DNA from: Lineus longissimus
Lineage: Eukaryota > Nemertea > Pilidiophora > Heteronemertea > Lineidae
NCBI RefSeq assembly: GCF_910592395.1
Contig: NC_088322.1
Coordinates: 4,893,431-4,957,430 of the forward strand
Direction of reading: 5' to 3'
DNA: 64,000 nucleotides
The position numbers were made by a program, and so were the translations under genes. Under the pieces are notes generated by a model. The model was given only the letters and a program-made list of their open reading frames with translations. It ran no database searches and had not been told where the DNA came from. This document shows positions 42,506-53,472 of this stretch, in pieces (positions within the stretch are counted from its first letter, which is position 1; each line of letters starts with the position of its first letter).

Positions 42506-44170
42506 TTAGACCTTGTGCCTTGTGGCTTGTAATTGCATATGCAAGAATGAGGGGAATTGCTTGCTTTGAATTTTGATGTTGTGTAGCGCGCTCTTGCTAT
42601 TGAATTTGAACGTTGCGCGCATTTGAGTAATGGGGACACATCCTGGTTGATATGTGAGGGGATGTTTGGCCTTGGCTTGTGCAGTCGACCATTTGCCTAT
42701 ATGCGATGGAAATTGTACCCAAATGATTTTGTTTTCTTCATCAATGTTGACGACATATCCTCTGGTGCCATTTGTCAGGCCATCCACTTTGTTCATGTTC
42801 ACTGTTAACATTACTGGGCAGTCCACTTTCAATTCAAGCTGTGATGGTAGGTGACCGGTTTTTGTGTATGGGAGGTCTAGCAATGCAAACTTGTCAAAGC
42901 GATCAACGTTGACTGCCTTGTCATCAGCCATGAAAACAGTCGATTGATTTTCGATAATGCTTAGCTTCATGTTGTTGATGTTTTCACGGACTTTGTTACT
43001 GATAACAATAATTGCAAGGCGGCCATGTTTATATTCATCAGTATTGTCTTTATCTGGACATGTTTGAACGCAGTTCTGCAGGCATATTGCATCCATGTCT
43101 GTGAGTGAGGAAGGTCCCAATCCAAAAATATCACACAAGGCAGAGAAGTCGGGATCGCTGATTGATCGCATTTTTTGATTTAAAGTGTACACTTTGAAAT
43201 ACTGTTTCCACTTATTTTGGGCGGTAAATGCAACACGACTGTTGCGACGGAAGTTGTTAAAGATCCATGAATCACCTACTGGTGGAAGCTGAAAGAAGTC
43301 TCCTGTACACAGCACCGGTATGTTTCCAAAAGGCTTAGGTGAACGGCCAAATATTTCTTCGCACTGGACATGAATGTTATGGAATTTACGACACCCCAAC
43401 ATGGACACCTCATCGATGCAAAGTAAACCGACTTGGCTATATTTTGAGGCCAGGGTATGATTGTTGGAGAATGTTTCAATCACTTCAGTGTCATCATTTC
43501 GATACATGCCCATGGCGCTCTCGATGGTGTGACCTCCAATCAACTTGGCAGCCGTGGCAGTGGGGGACATCACCAAAACCGAGTCTTTGTTTAGATCATC
43601 TCCTGATTTCATGAGGAGGACTTTTGCTGCTTCAATGAGGACCTTCATCAGGTATGTCTTACCGGTACCAGCACGTCCACCAATATAGAGATAAAAAGGC
43701 TTCCTGTGTTTAGAATGAGATGTTGCCAAGCGTTCAATGATGTCATCGAAAATAATCCTTTGGTCAGTGTTGAGGTTGCGAATTTTATCACAAACTGCTT
43801 GCTTGTTCTGAACATTGTACCCTGGTGGTTGACCATTGTTTGATGCCTTTTGAATGAAATCATTTAAATCTTTTTTAGAAGTGGTTTCTTCATTTTGGTT
43901 GGCATCGGCTGCATCAGCATCAAGACAATCATCATCATCTTCAAAGTTGGCGCCATAATTGTCCATGGCGTCAGTGATCTTAATGAGCATTTCACGATTT
44001 GGTTCAAACTGTCGGCGCATCATTTCAATGACAGCATTGTGTTTTTTGAAGAGATCTTCTATAGAGTGTTGTGGATTGTCGTGTATTTCGGTGTGTTCAT
44101 CACGAAATGGGATGAATAGTAAGAGCAGACTGCTGAAACCAACATCCTTCTTGTTTGGTTGATCTTTAAA
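42506..44170 (-). pseudogene. PIF1-type helicase of the Helentron (truncated at an assembly gap)
   Basis: The visible part has Walker A GGRAGTGKTYLM, Walker B LLCIDEVSMLG, GDFFQLPPVG and the C-terminal VPITQMRATF. Motif VI regions ITSHKAQGLTLNQV and FYVAITRV occur further down but in another frame, showing a shift near 42590 and another near 42405. It unwinds DNA 5' to 3' during rolling-circle transposition. The upstream part enters the N gap at 44171, and what follows the gap does not look like Rep sequence. The acidic stretch FEDDDDCLDADAADA lies just before the helicase core. Confidence 0.8.
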
Positions 44171-44670
44171 NNNNNNNNNNNNNNNNNNNNNNNNNNNNNN
44201 NNNNNNNNNNNNNNNNNNNNNNNNNNNNNNNNNNNNNNNNNNNNNNNNNNNNNNNNNNNNNNNNNNNNNNNNNNNNNNNNNNNNNNNNNNNNNNNNNNNN
44301 NNNNNNNNNNNNNNNNNNNNNNNNNNNNNNNNNNNNNNNNNNNNNNNNNNNNNNNNNNNNNNNNNNNNNNNNNNNNNNNNNNNNNNNNNNNNNNNNNNNN
44401 NNNNNNNNNNNNNNNNNNNNNNNNNNNNNNNNNNNNNNNNNNNNNNNNNNNNNNNNNNNNNNNNNNNNNNNNNNNNNNNNNNNNNNNNNNNNNNNNNNNN
44501 NNNNNNNNNNNNNNNNNNNNNNNNNNNNNNNNNNNNNNNNNNNNNNNNNNNNNNNNNNNNNNNNNNNNNNNNNNNNNNNNNNNNNNNNNNNNNNNNNNNN
44601 NNNNNNNNNNNNNNNNNNNNNNNNNNNNNNNNNNNNNNNNNNNNNNNNNNNNNNNNNNNNNNNNNNNNNN
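44171..44670. other. Assembly gap (500 N)
   Basis: Exactly 500 undetermined bases, the usual placeholder length for a gap of unknown size. Any open frame running through it is artificial. Confidence 0.99.
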
Positions 44671-45440
44671 CAATTACAGACAGCATTTTGTATCCTTGTG
44701 CTGTACAACCCAGCCTGGACATACCACAGTTGTCCATGGAGAAGTCTCATCCTCTCTGACACTTTTTTTCTGTAAAGCTACTGATACAACATGCTGAACT
44801 AGGGATATCCTCCGTTGCCTCCTGTAATATTTACATACCATGGCTGATTAGTTCAATCATATTTCATCCACCTGGCAGCTCTGCATTGGAAATTTTAGTG
44901 GTATAACGTGTTCTCTTGACCTTCAAACAGTAGTATAAAGCTGATATTTACTACTTTATACCCTCAGTCCTATGTTATTAGGTCATCCAGCTGAGCGCCA
45001 GGCCCTCGGGCCTCTTGTTATGATAAAATGGGGTTTTCCTGGAAAAAAAGTAAATTCACTGGTCCTTTTTTACTGATTCCTCATGACACTTGTTTCATGT
45101 GCTTTTGAAAGATATATTATTCCCTCATAAGAGATGGTACCTATAAAGTGTTATAAATCTGATGCAATTCTTTAGCCAAAAAAGGTTTAACCTGATAGTG
45201 ATTATGTGTGGGGGTTAAAATGATAATTGGCTGTACCTTGTGTTCAAAATCACAAGTAAACCTGCCTTCTTTATACTACACACTGAAGACCCGATCCATG
45301 TGGAAGTTATGATGCAGACTGTACTGGAATGCCAGATTAGTAATAGTATAGAAGATATGATGCAAACTGAAGACATAGTCACACATGCAAATAGTCACCT
45401 TATGATGCAAATAGTCCTGTTGAACCGATGCGAAAAGTAG
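44671..45440. other. Non-coding, nothing recognised
   Basis: Sequence on the far side of the gap. It does not continue the helicase or Rep. No motif, RNA gene or clear repeat seen. Confidence 0.4.
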
Positions 45441-46545
45441 TATAGGACATGTCATAACCAACATATAGGCGAGGGATGTGACGGCACACACCCAGCTTGG
45501 TATCCCTGAACCAAGATGAGACAAGCAGTATAGGACTCTGTATAGGATATGTCATAACCTATATCATGGGCAAGGGATGTGACCATCTCGCTCGTCTTGG
45601 TGTACTGAACCTCGTTGGGACAAGTATAGGACACCCAATAACCTATATGATGGGCAAGGGATATAACTGTCCTCCCGGCTTGGTGTCCCTGAACCAAGAT
45701 GGGACTATAGGACACCTCATGACCAATATCGTGGGCAAGGGATGTGACTGTCTCACCCGGCTTGGTGTCCCTGAACCACGATGGGACTAAAGGACACCTC
45801 ATAACCAATATCATGGGCAAGGGATATGACTGTCTCACCCGGCTTGGTCTCCCTGAACCACGATGGGACTAAAGGACACCTCAAAACCAATATCATGGGC
45901 AAGGGATGTGACTGTCTTACCTGGCTTGGTGTCCCTGAACCACGATGGGACTGTAGGACACCTCATAACCAATATCATGGGCAAGAGATGTGACTGTCTT
46001 ACCCGGCTCGGTGTCCCTGAACCATGATGGGACTGTAGGACACCTCATAACCAATATCATGGGCAAGGGATGTGACTGTCTCACCCGGCTTGGTGTCCCT
46101 GAACCACGATGGAACTATAGGACACCTCATAACCAATACCATGGGCAAGGGATGTGACTGTCTCACCCGGCTTGGTGTCCCTGAACCACGATGGGACTAT
46201 AGGACACATCATAACCAATATCATGGGCAAGGGATGTGACTGTCTTTCCCGGCTTGGTGTCCCTGAACCACGATGGGACTATAGGACACATCATAACCAA
46301 TATCATGGGCAAGGGATGTGACTGTCTTACCCGGCTTGGTGTCCCTGAACCAAGATGGGACTATAGGACACCTCATAACCAATATCATGGGCAAGGGATG
46401 TGATTGTCTCATCCAGCTTGGTTATAGTGTGCCTGAACCAAGATGGGACTAGTATAGGACATTTCATACATGTAACATCATTAATGATCATGGGCAAGGG
46501 ATGTGACTGTCTCATCTGGCTTGGTGTCCCTTATGTAAGCAGTCC
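45440..46545. repeat. 82-bp minisatellite, about 13 copies
   Basis: GGCTTGGTGTCCCTGAACCA recurs at 45759, 45841, 45923, 46005, 46087, 46169, 46251 and 46333, that is every 82 bp. More divergent copies lie at both ends. Each unit also has ATCATGGGCAAGGGATGTGA. Copies in the centre differ by a few bases only. Open frames inside are by-products of the repeat. Confidence 0.93.
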
Positions 46546-46868
46546 TGTTTAAGCAAGATGGGACAAGTGGTTCCAGATCCCTCACCAGGTCTCCTTCACA
46601 ACCAGGTTAGTTGTGTTGAGTGCCAATGCTTGACTAGAAGATAGTATTCCATGATCCATATGTTACCGACGTGGCAGTTCACAAAAATGAAAAAGTCAAG
46701 ATATCAATTGAATGCTGATATTCACAATTTATAATAACCCTTAAAGTATATACAATCTTAGTTCACAAGTCCATCAATGCTCTAAAACATGTGAAGGTTC
46801 AACTTTGATTTACAGTGGATGCCAAGGATAGATAGAAGCAAGGCACCATAAGACTGACACAGACAGAA
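46546..46868. other. Spacer, nothing recognised
   Basis: No gene or repeat that I can support. Confidence 0.3.
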
Positions 46869-47261
46869 CTAAATCAGGCTATTAAAGAAATGCAGCAAAG
46901 TGCCAAATTTGGAGCAAAAATACAGGTGTACTGTCCGCCCCATGGAAGAAAGAACCTGTAATCCTTCATAGAGGTCATCAATGACTACTGCATGTATACT
47001 TCCACTGAAGTCCTGAATGGTGTACTGTTTTGGATCAACTTGTGACAACACAGTTCCTACATATACATCCCTCAGTAATTTAAACAGAACAGAGTCCCCA
47101 ACGTTGAACATAGACGACGTAACTTCTGACTTGACTGCCTTGGATTTCCTGCGTTTCCGCCCAAAATATCTTTTATGTCCGCCCGAACCAACTTTGGAAT
47201 CCAACCTCACTTTCTTCCAAGGAGGGCAGTCAGCATCATTTGAAGTCAAAGACGTCTCCAT
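46869..47261 (-). CDS. Small basic protein with a Tudor-like domain (candidate)
   Basis: From the ATG at 47261 the frame codes for 131 residues. The first half is basic with nuclear-localisation-like clusters (WKKVRLD, KRYFGRKRRKSKAVKSE). The second half, MFNVGDSVLFKLLRDVYVGT followed by VLSQVDPKQYTIQDFSGSIH, has the strand pattern of a Tudor/SH3-like barrel as seen in chromatin readers. A TTCAAG acceptor just upstream (about 47281) suggests a non-coding first exon. The C-terminus is Phe-rich and may not be real if another intron follows. No partner gene nearby helps. It could also be one exon of a larger gene. Confidence 0.4.
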   Translation of the reverse strand: METSLTSNDADCPPWKKVRLDSKVGSGGHKRYFGRKRRKSKAVKSEVTSSMFNVGDSVLFKLLRDVYVGTVLSQVDPKQYTIQDFSGSIHAVVIDDLYEGLQVLSSMGRTVHLYFCSKFGTLLHFFNSLI

Positions 47262-48018
47262 TTCATGGACTAGACAATACCTTGAATTGTAAAAGAGAAT
47301 GGGTTGCAAAAAGGCGGGGGTCACCAACGGACACGGCCTGTGCTTCATGTACATGTAGTGATATCTATCAAGCCTCATGCATCAATCAACGGTATTCTTA
47401 TTTCTAGTCAGTTGTGATTTAGAGTATCATCACTTCCCACAATTCTAGTAGATCAGGGCGGATGTAGTACGCCTACTCTCCACACCACCAACTGAAAATA
47501 AAGAAAAAGAAAATCTAGTACTTAGCAACTGAAGGATGACCAGCACACTTGGCAGCCAGACAAATCTGGTAATGGTACCCCAGTTAAAAAAGTTTGTTTT
47601 CACCTTTCCTGCAACCCCGACAATACAAAACCGTGTACTGATCAATTGGATGAATTGTGTTCTTTGATTCTTCGAATAAACGCTGACATTGACAAATGAC
47701 AATAGGCCTACAGACAATACACACGAGAAGTCGGAACAAAATCTTACAATGTAGTCACAGAGAAAAAAAAGAAATGTTTATGCATAGGCACCCAGTCAAC
47801 ACAAGACACTGTTTTAACATCACCCTGTACAAAAAAATCAAAACAAATCCAATGTGTGGGTCAATGGGCAAGTCCATTGTGGCCAAGGGTGATAAGCTCA
47901 GCACATACCGAAAAACTATTCAAGGTTTCAAAAGTTTGAAAACCAGATTCATCAAAAACATCCCTGAATTTGTTTCCAGATAGACTACAATAAGTACTAA
48001 CTCATGTTTTGGTTACAA
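47262..48018. other. Non-coding flank
   Basis: Contains the possible upstream exon of the Tudor-like gene and two short open frames without motifs. Nothing else recognised. Confidence 0.3.
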
Positions 48019-48788
48019 CCCTCACCGAAAAGCAGTGTGATATCAGTCAGGATTCAGTCAGGTTGCAGTGTTACCTCACATTTTTATGGCAGTGTTGAAA
48101 TCAGTGGAAAGCAGTCATAGGGAGTGTTTTTCAGTCACACAATACCAAAGCATACAGCAATCAAAAATAGAGGTTAGGGAGTCATAAGCAGTGGTAAGAC
48201 AGTCAAAATCAGTGGTAAGGCAGTCAAAAGCAGTGCTCATTTAAATATTTAGGCTGACTGATTTCCACTGCTTTTGACACTGAAAATGACTCCTCACTAT
48301 GCATCATGCACAGGGCTGGCAGTGGGGTTCAGTGTTAATTTAAATATTTCGCAGCACACTGAATCCACACTGAAACACCACTGATTTTGACTGCCATTTC
48401 CAAAACCTCTTGGAGGGAGCAGTCATTTTCAGTGTTAATATGAATAATTTATTTAATGGCATGCAGGCACGGATGCCGAGAGAGGTTTGGGGGACGTGAC
48501 CCCCCTGTGCTGATGACAACCAAAGAAATTGTTCGAAAAAGCAAAAACTTCTAGCGAACTCCTATTTTAGACGGTGTGTTTCATCCAATATAATGGCAGT
48601 GATGACGTCATCTGCACAAATAGAGGACATCGCCATTGCATGATGACGTGACACAGTAAAAAGATGACAAATTCATTTCCTTGACCTACGTCATTGCAAA
48701 CTTTGTCATAATGACAGTGGTCAGATGGGTTACTAGACAATTGAAACGACACAATTGACACATAGCTACTGTCAGTGATGTCAGGGAT

Positions 48789-49875
48789 TGTTGGCACCAA
48801 GCAATTAAAAATGGTAAAAACTGTTACCTGGTGCAACTCGACTTTTTGTTTCTTGATCTTGCTGCTGCTGAAGTCTGGACCCCTTCGCGAACTGCTGGGC
48901 AGGTTGAATTTACGAACAACTGGGCTGGTTGTGTCACCTTCACGAACAGCTTGGTATCGATATTTCGACGGTTATTTTTCCTCACCGTCGATTCGAAGGT
49001 CTCTCGTTTACAACCTTTGTTGCAGACAAGGGCTATTATATTAGTTTAAATTTAAAGTCCAATGGACTATACTAATGTTCATATATTTATGAAGGCTCTT
49101 AACTATTTGAGCACTTGACGACTAACAGGACGTACAATACAATTATACAGCTCTTAACTATGAGCATATTTAACTGAATGAAGAAACTATTTTTGGCTTA
49201 TTCTAGTGTTCTTTTACTAAGGAGACTTACTCCTGAATATATATATATCTTTGTGGCCACACCCAACGAAATAATACGCGGTTGGGTGTGGTTTTTAGAC
49301 AAACGAATTTACAGAACCGCGCTGCCGGCAGGCTTATTGATCTGTTTATAATGAAGCGTATTTATTCCACCAAACATCCCAGAACCATTGGCAACTAGGA
49401 GTGGCAGATATAGAAGAATGAAGATTCACGTTACCGGGGCATGTCTATGGTCCGGACTACACTCTCCTTCATTCAGACGCTCATCGTTTTCTTGGGTTTG
49501 GAGAGAGACAGAACTTGGCTTGGGTCCGTTGGGAGGGGCACCACTTCTTCTAAAAACTTGGTCGGAAGTTCGGAAACTGGATCACTCCGCTCTCATCTAG
49601 TCGTGCTAACTAAACTCGCTGCTTGTAGTGTTGAAAGATTCACCGGCTTCTTGACGAAAACTGTACTATTCAGGAGAGATGAGAAAACACGTCCTGCTCC
49701 TCCAAACCCGATGCCGCCTCCGATCCGCTAGCCTCGTTTTCGCTCAGACATCAACAACTAGTAGTCTTACGCAACTTGTCACATGTTGAGTACTTATTCG
49801 GCCGTGTACTTATTTAACCGAGTTTTCCAGGAACCAGCACGGGCGCTTTGAAATTGATCATAGTTCGTCTGAACA
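48789..49875 (-). repeat. 3' LTR of the second BEL/Pao element
   Basis: 1,087 bp. Contains a TATATATATATC tract and a hairpin-like CCACACCCAACGAAATAATA region mirrored by GGTTGGGTGTGG. Confidence 0.93.
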
Positions 49876-49896
49876 TACTCCCCCCTAAGGGACTTC

Positions 49897-52800
49897 CTAG
49901 ACCCTTATCTGGTCCATAGCTAGGGGACACAATCTCGTAATGGGGCGTTTCAGAATCTTTCCACCGGTTTCCACGTCGACGACTCTGGTCCGACCATCAC
50001 TGCCTGGGTAAACTTGCATCACACGGCCAAGAGGCCAACGACCTTTTGGGTTTGTCTGATCTACCACTAGAACGATGTCATCTATCTCTAAGCTACGTTG
50101 TGGAGTCAGCCATTTTGGACGTTGCTGTAAGAGTGTCACATATTCCTTCATCCAACGCCGCCACACTTTCTGGACTAAATCCTGGACAAAGCGCCATCGA
50201 AGACGCGGGTTGAAGGCGATCTCAGCGGGAATCTCAGGGGACAACTGACCACCAGTTTGGCCATGTAAGAAATGATTAGGTGTCAAGACTTCATCCTCTG
50301 GGTCGTTTTCGCAATACACAATAGGACGGGAGTTCAGCAGACCTTCAACCTCAATCACAGCAGTTAACAGTTCCTCGTCAGTTACCTGAGCCTCTCCCAA
50401 GATTGCCTTCAACGACTGCTTAGCACACTTCACCATTGCCTCAAACACTCCTCCATGGTGTGAGCCTAACGGGGGGTTAAAACGCCACTTAATGCCAAGG
50501 CTGGAGGCCTTCTCCAAAATCTTCACCTCACTCATCTCGGAAATCAGTTCTCCCAGGTACCGCTCAGCTCCCACAAAATTACTGCCATTATCGGATACTA
50601 CCTCTTGAGGGACACCACGCCGAGCTGTCATTCTGGAGAAAGCATTCAGAAAACTCTGGGTATCCAAGCCATATGCAACTTCTAGGTGTACAGCACGTGA
50701 ACACAAACATGTAAATAAGCAAATGTACCTCTTTCCACGGGTGTTGCGGGTCAGCTTCACTCCAAATGGGCCGGCGTAATCGATCCCACACCTTGCAAAG
50801 GCTCTTAATGGAATTGTAACTCGGTAATCGGGCAGTGCTGCCATCATCTGTTCACCTACCCTCTTCTTCCTGATTTTGCATATGATGCAGGACCTCTTGA
50901 AACGCTTGATCTCCTCTCGGCCTCTTAGGATCCAAAAACGTTGACGTGTCTCTGCTAACAGTGCATTAACCCCTTTCGAGTGGCGGTGTTGATTGTGGAA
51001 GTGTCGTATCAGCAGGGTACAGAGATGGTTCTTTCCTGGAATGATAAGAGGATGTTTAGCGTCATATGGCAAATTTGAACTATTCAGTCTACCGCCAACT
51101 CTCAACAGACCATCAGCATCTAAAAAAGGGGACAACGACCTCATACTTGGCACTGTTTTTCCTGCTTTCAAAGAGGATACTGTAGTTTCTAACATACTCT
51201 GAAGGTGTCGTACCCAATACATCTCAGCAGCTCGAACTTCATCAGCTTCTAAACTGGGTGCCGCAGGTTTTCTGCCTGTCACCAGACGTCGCCAACGTAA
51301 CACCCACGCTGTTACTCTCACCGTCTTCGACCAGGTAGAAAAACGAGTAGACTCAAAGATGGTGTTGTTGACCGGGTCTGTACTTCCAGTGACATGAGCA
51401 CAGGCAATATCTGTTTTCTTGACCTCTTCTTGGGCTTTGGCTGTCAACTGACGATCAAATGTTGCCTGGGGTCCTAGCGATGGCCAGCTGTCTCTCCCCC
51501 CATACAGAAACTGAGGGCCTTCTGTCCATACACTCTTATCTGACATGCTGGTCATACTGCTTCCTTGGGTGGCTAAATCGGCAGGATTCTGTTCTCCAGG
51601 GACATGATGCCATTGAGACGGGAGCGTTTTCTGTTGTATCTCTGAGACTCGGTGGGCGATGAATGGCTTGTACTGTCGGGTTTGACCATGGATCCAGTGG
51701 ATTACATCGAGGCTGTCAGACCAAAATTTTACATCCTTCACGGCCATCTTTAATGTCTCAACTACTCTTAGTGCCAATCGTAATCCTAACATTGCTGCCA
51801 TTAACTCCAATCTGGGAATGCTGATAACCTTCAAAGGAGCTACCCTGGCTTTGGCTAATACTAAGCGGATACAAACTTGACTGTCATCATACTCACTCCT
51901 CAAGTATACGGCTGCTGCATACGCTCTAGTTGAAGCATCGACGAAGACATGAAGTTGAACATCTCTGCAACCTGGTTCAAAACACCAACGGGGGACGCTA
52001 AATCTTGATACTTGAGGTAACTCTGAGATCCACTGATCCACTTGCTCTTCCAATGCCTTTGGGAATCGCTCATCCCATCCTAAGCCTAGGATCCAAGCCT
52101 CCTGCTGCAGTATCTTGGCTCTGATTACAAACGGGGCAAGAAGTTGGAGTGGGTCGAAAAGCCTGGCAATCTTTCCAAGGAGAGTGCGCTTGGTGACAAC
52201 TGTAGCTTCCACTGGAGTGTACTCAAACCCAAGGGTATCAGAACCAGCATCCCACTTTACTCCCAATGTCTTCATACAGGGCAGCTCTTCAGTCTCAAAG
52301 TTCACACCTGCTACACGGTCCTCCTCTGCTACACCATCTAACACATCTAGGTAGTTACTACACCACTTCCTGATCTCAAACCCCGCTTCATGGAACATCT
52401 GGGTTAACTCAATTCTCAGGGCAATCCCACTGGATACACTTCCAGTCGAGTCAATATCATCGTCCATGTATAGGGAGGATTCACATGAAGCTGCTGCGAG
52501 GGGAAATTTCTCCTTGTTCTCCTGAGCATGTGCATGCACAATAAACTGGGCCAAAAAGGGGGAAGCTCTATCTCCGAATGTCAAACGGGCAGCTCTTAAC
52601 TCTTGTAACGGCTTCTGACTGCCTAATTCCCTAAATAAAATCCTGTGCAGCATCCGGTCCTCTTCGCGTAAAACTACCTGGGGAAACATTTCACGCACAT
52701 CTCCGACCAAAGCTACTGCACCTTTCCGGAAACCAACCAAAATGTCTATGATGTCGTGCTGGAGTTTAGGGCCCGCTAACATGGTGTCGTTCAGGGACAA

Positions 52801-53415
52801 GTTCTGGTATTTGGCAGCTGAATCTAGGACAATTCTAACCTTATTGGTGCTTCTGTCTTCTCGTATGACGGGGAAGTGGGGCAGATACCAGCATGGTGCT
52901 TCTGGGTTGGTTTCTGGACACGTCTCGATGTAACCCTTCTTGCGATTCTGCTCCATTATCTCATTGTAGCGGGTCATCAGTTCTGGCTTCTTCACCAAGG
53001 TTCTTTCAAGCGAGAAGAATCGTCTTTCAGCCATGGAACGGTTGTTAGGTAACTGCGGTGCGTCTTCTCTCCATGGGATGCCAATCTCATACCGGTTTCC
53101 TACATAACGCCTGGTACTCCGAGCTTTCTCCATGGCTATCTTTTCCTCGGGGCTGAAGCACTGGGACGGTACTGGGGTATTAACATCCAGATTCCACAAT
53201 CGTCGCATGTCTTCCTCCAACTGGCCTATATCAGGAGAGCTGTTAACATGGTACAGATGAGCTAAGTTAGACGCACAATGCTGGCATGTTGAGTGTTGAC
53301 CAATGGATCCTATGCACGTCCATCCTAAAGGGGGACGACGGGCGATTGGATCACCAGGAAGACCTACCACCTCTTCCAACGACATAGTAAGCTCGGGATG
53401 GTCCGCACCAATCAA
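49897..53415 (-). CDS. BEL/Pao pol: protease end, RT, RNase H, integrase
   Basis: 1,172 open codons. The first part is the end of the protease region (LPGDPIARRPPLGWTCIG). RT starts with CWYLPHFPVIREDRSTNKVR and VLDSAAK, with LVGDVREMFPQV, and the catalytic YMDDDIDSTGS near residue 315. RNase H follows (LHVFVDASTRAYAAAVYL, then VKFWSDSLDVIHWI). Integrase has an HHCC finger (HNQHRHSKGVNALL...CIICKIRKKR) and the core with CGIDYAGPFG, VVSDNGSNFVG and a HGGVFEAMVK helix. A DUF5641-like end (RWRFVQDLVQKVWRRW, then GRWPLGRVMQV) closes it. It is in the same frame as the downstream gag part and is separated from it only by a TAG at 53475-53473. The domain order is the BEL/Pao standard. Confidence 0.93.
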   Translation of the reverse strand: MIGADHPELTMSLEEVVGLPGDPIARRPPLGWTCIGSIGQHSTCQHCASNLAHLYHVNSSPDIGQLEEDMRRLWNLDVNTPVPSQCFSPEEKIAMEKARSTRRYVGNRYEIGIPWREDAPQLPNNRSMAERRFFSLERTLVKKPELMTRYNEIMEQNRKKGYIETCPETNPEAPCWYLPHFPVIREDRSTNKVRIVLDSAAKYQNLSLNDTMLAGPKLQHDIIDILVGFRKGAVALVGDVREMFPQVVLREEDRMLHRILFRELGSQKPLQELRAARLTFGDRASPFLAQFIVHAHAQENKEKFPLAAASCESSLYMDDDIDSTGSVSSGIALRIELTQMFHEAGFEIRKWCSNYLDVLDGVAEEDRVAGVNFETEELPCMKTLGVKWDAGSDTLGFEYTPVEATVVTKRTLLGKIARLFDPLQLLAPFVIRAKILQQEAWILGLGWDERFPKALEEQVDQWISELPQVSRFSVPRWCFEPGCRDVQLHVFVDASTRAYAAAVYLRSEYDDSQVCIRLVLAKARVAPLKVISIPRLELMAAMLGLRLALRVVETLKMAVKDVKFWSDSLDVIHWIHGQTRQYKPFIAHRVSEIQQKTLPSQWHHVPGEQNPADLATQGSSMTSMSDKSVWTEGPQFLYGGRDSWPSLGPQATFDRQLTAKAQEEVKKTDIACAHVTGSTDPVNNTIFESTRFSTWSKTVRVTAWVLRWRRLVTGRKPAAPSLEADEVRAAEMYWVRHLQSMLETTVSSLKAGKTVPSMRSLSPFLDADGLLRVGGRLNSSNLPYDAKHPLIIPGKNHLCTLLIRHFHNQHRHSKGVNALLAETRQRFWILRGREEIKRFKRSCIICKIRKKRVGEQMMAALPDYRVTIPLRAFARCGIDYAGPFGVKLTRNTRGKRYICLFTCLCSRAVHLEVAYGLDTQSFLNAFSRMTARRGVPQEVVSDNGSNFVGAERYLGELISEMSEVKILEKASSLGIKWRFNPPLGSHHGGVFEAMVKCAKQSLKAILGEAQVTDEELLTAVIEVEGLLNSRPIVYCENDPEDEVLTPNHFLHGQTGGQLSPEIPAEIAFNPRLRWRFVQDLVQKVWRRWMKEYVTLLQQRPKWLTPQRSLEIDDIVLVVDQTNPKGRWPLGRVMQVYPGSDGRTRVVDVETGGKILKRPITRLCPLAMDQIRV

Positions 53416-53472
53416 AAGGTCAATCTTCTTAGGCTCTGAGCACTTGGGGAACTTGATATCACGTAGATGATC

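Larger units (their letters stand above)
34875..44170 (-). mobile_element. Helentron-like rolling-circle transposon, decayed and interrupted
   Basis: In minus-strand order: PIF1-type helicase (44170-42506), APE-like endonuclease (42481-41582) in a linked frame, RPA-like OB-fold protein (41432-40722), and a zinc-ribbon segment like the RPA C-terminus (35195-34875). Helicase, C-terminal endonuclease and an RPA gene together mark the Helentron (Helitron2) branch of Helitrons. The HUH Rep domain expected before the helicase is not seen; the frame enters a 500-base run of N, and sequence beyond it is non-coding. The stretch 35196-40720 appears to be another element. Confidence 0.7.

Noticed and set aside
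44059-44797. Frames of about 200 codons through the N run on both strands
   Set aside because: Artificial: created by undetermined bases.
45276-46515. Several frames of 60-130 codons in the 82-bp repeat
   Set aside because: By-products of the tandem repeat; translation is repetitive and differs between strands.
48831-49731. Plus-strand frames of 70-96 codons repeated at 56225-57125
   Set aside because: They lie in the two BEL LTRs, antisense to gag-pol, with no motifs.
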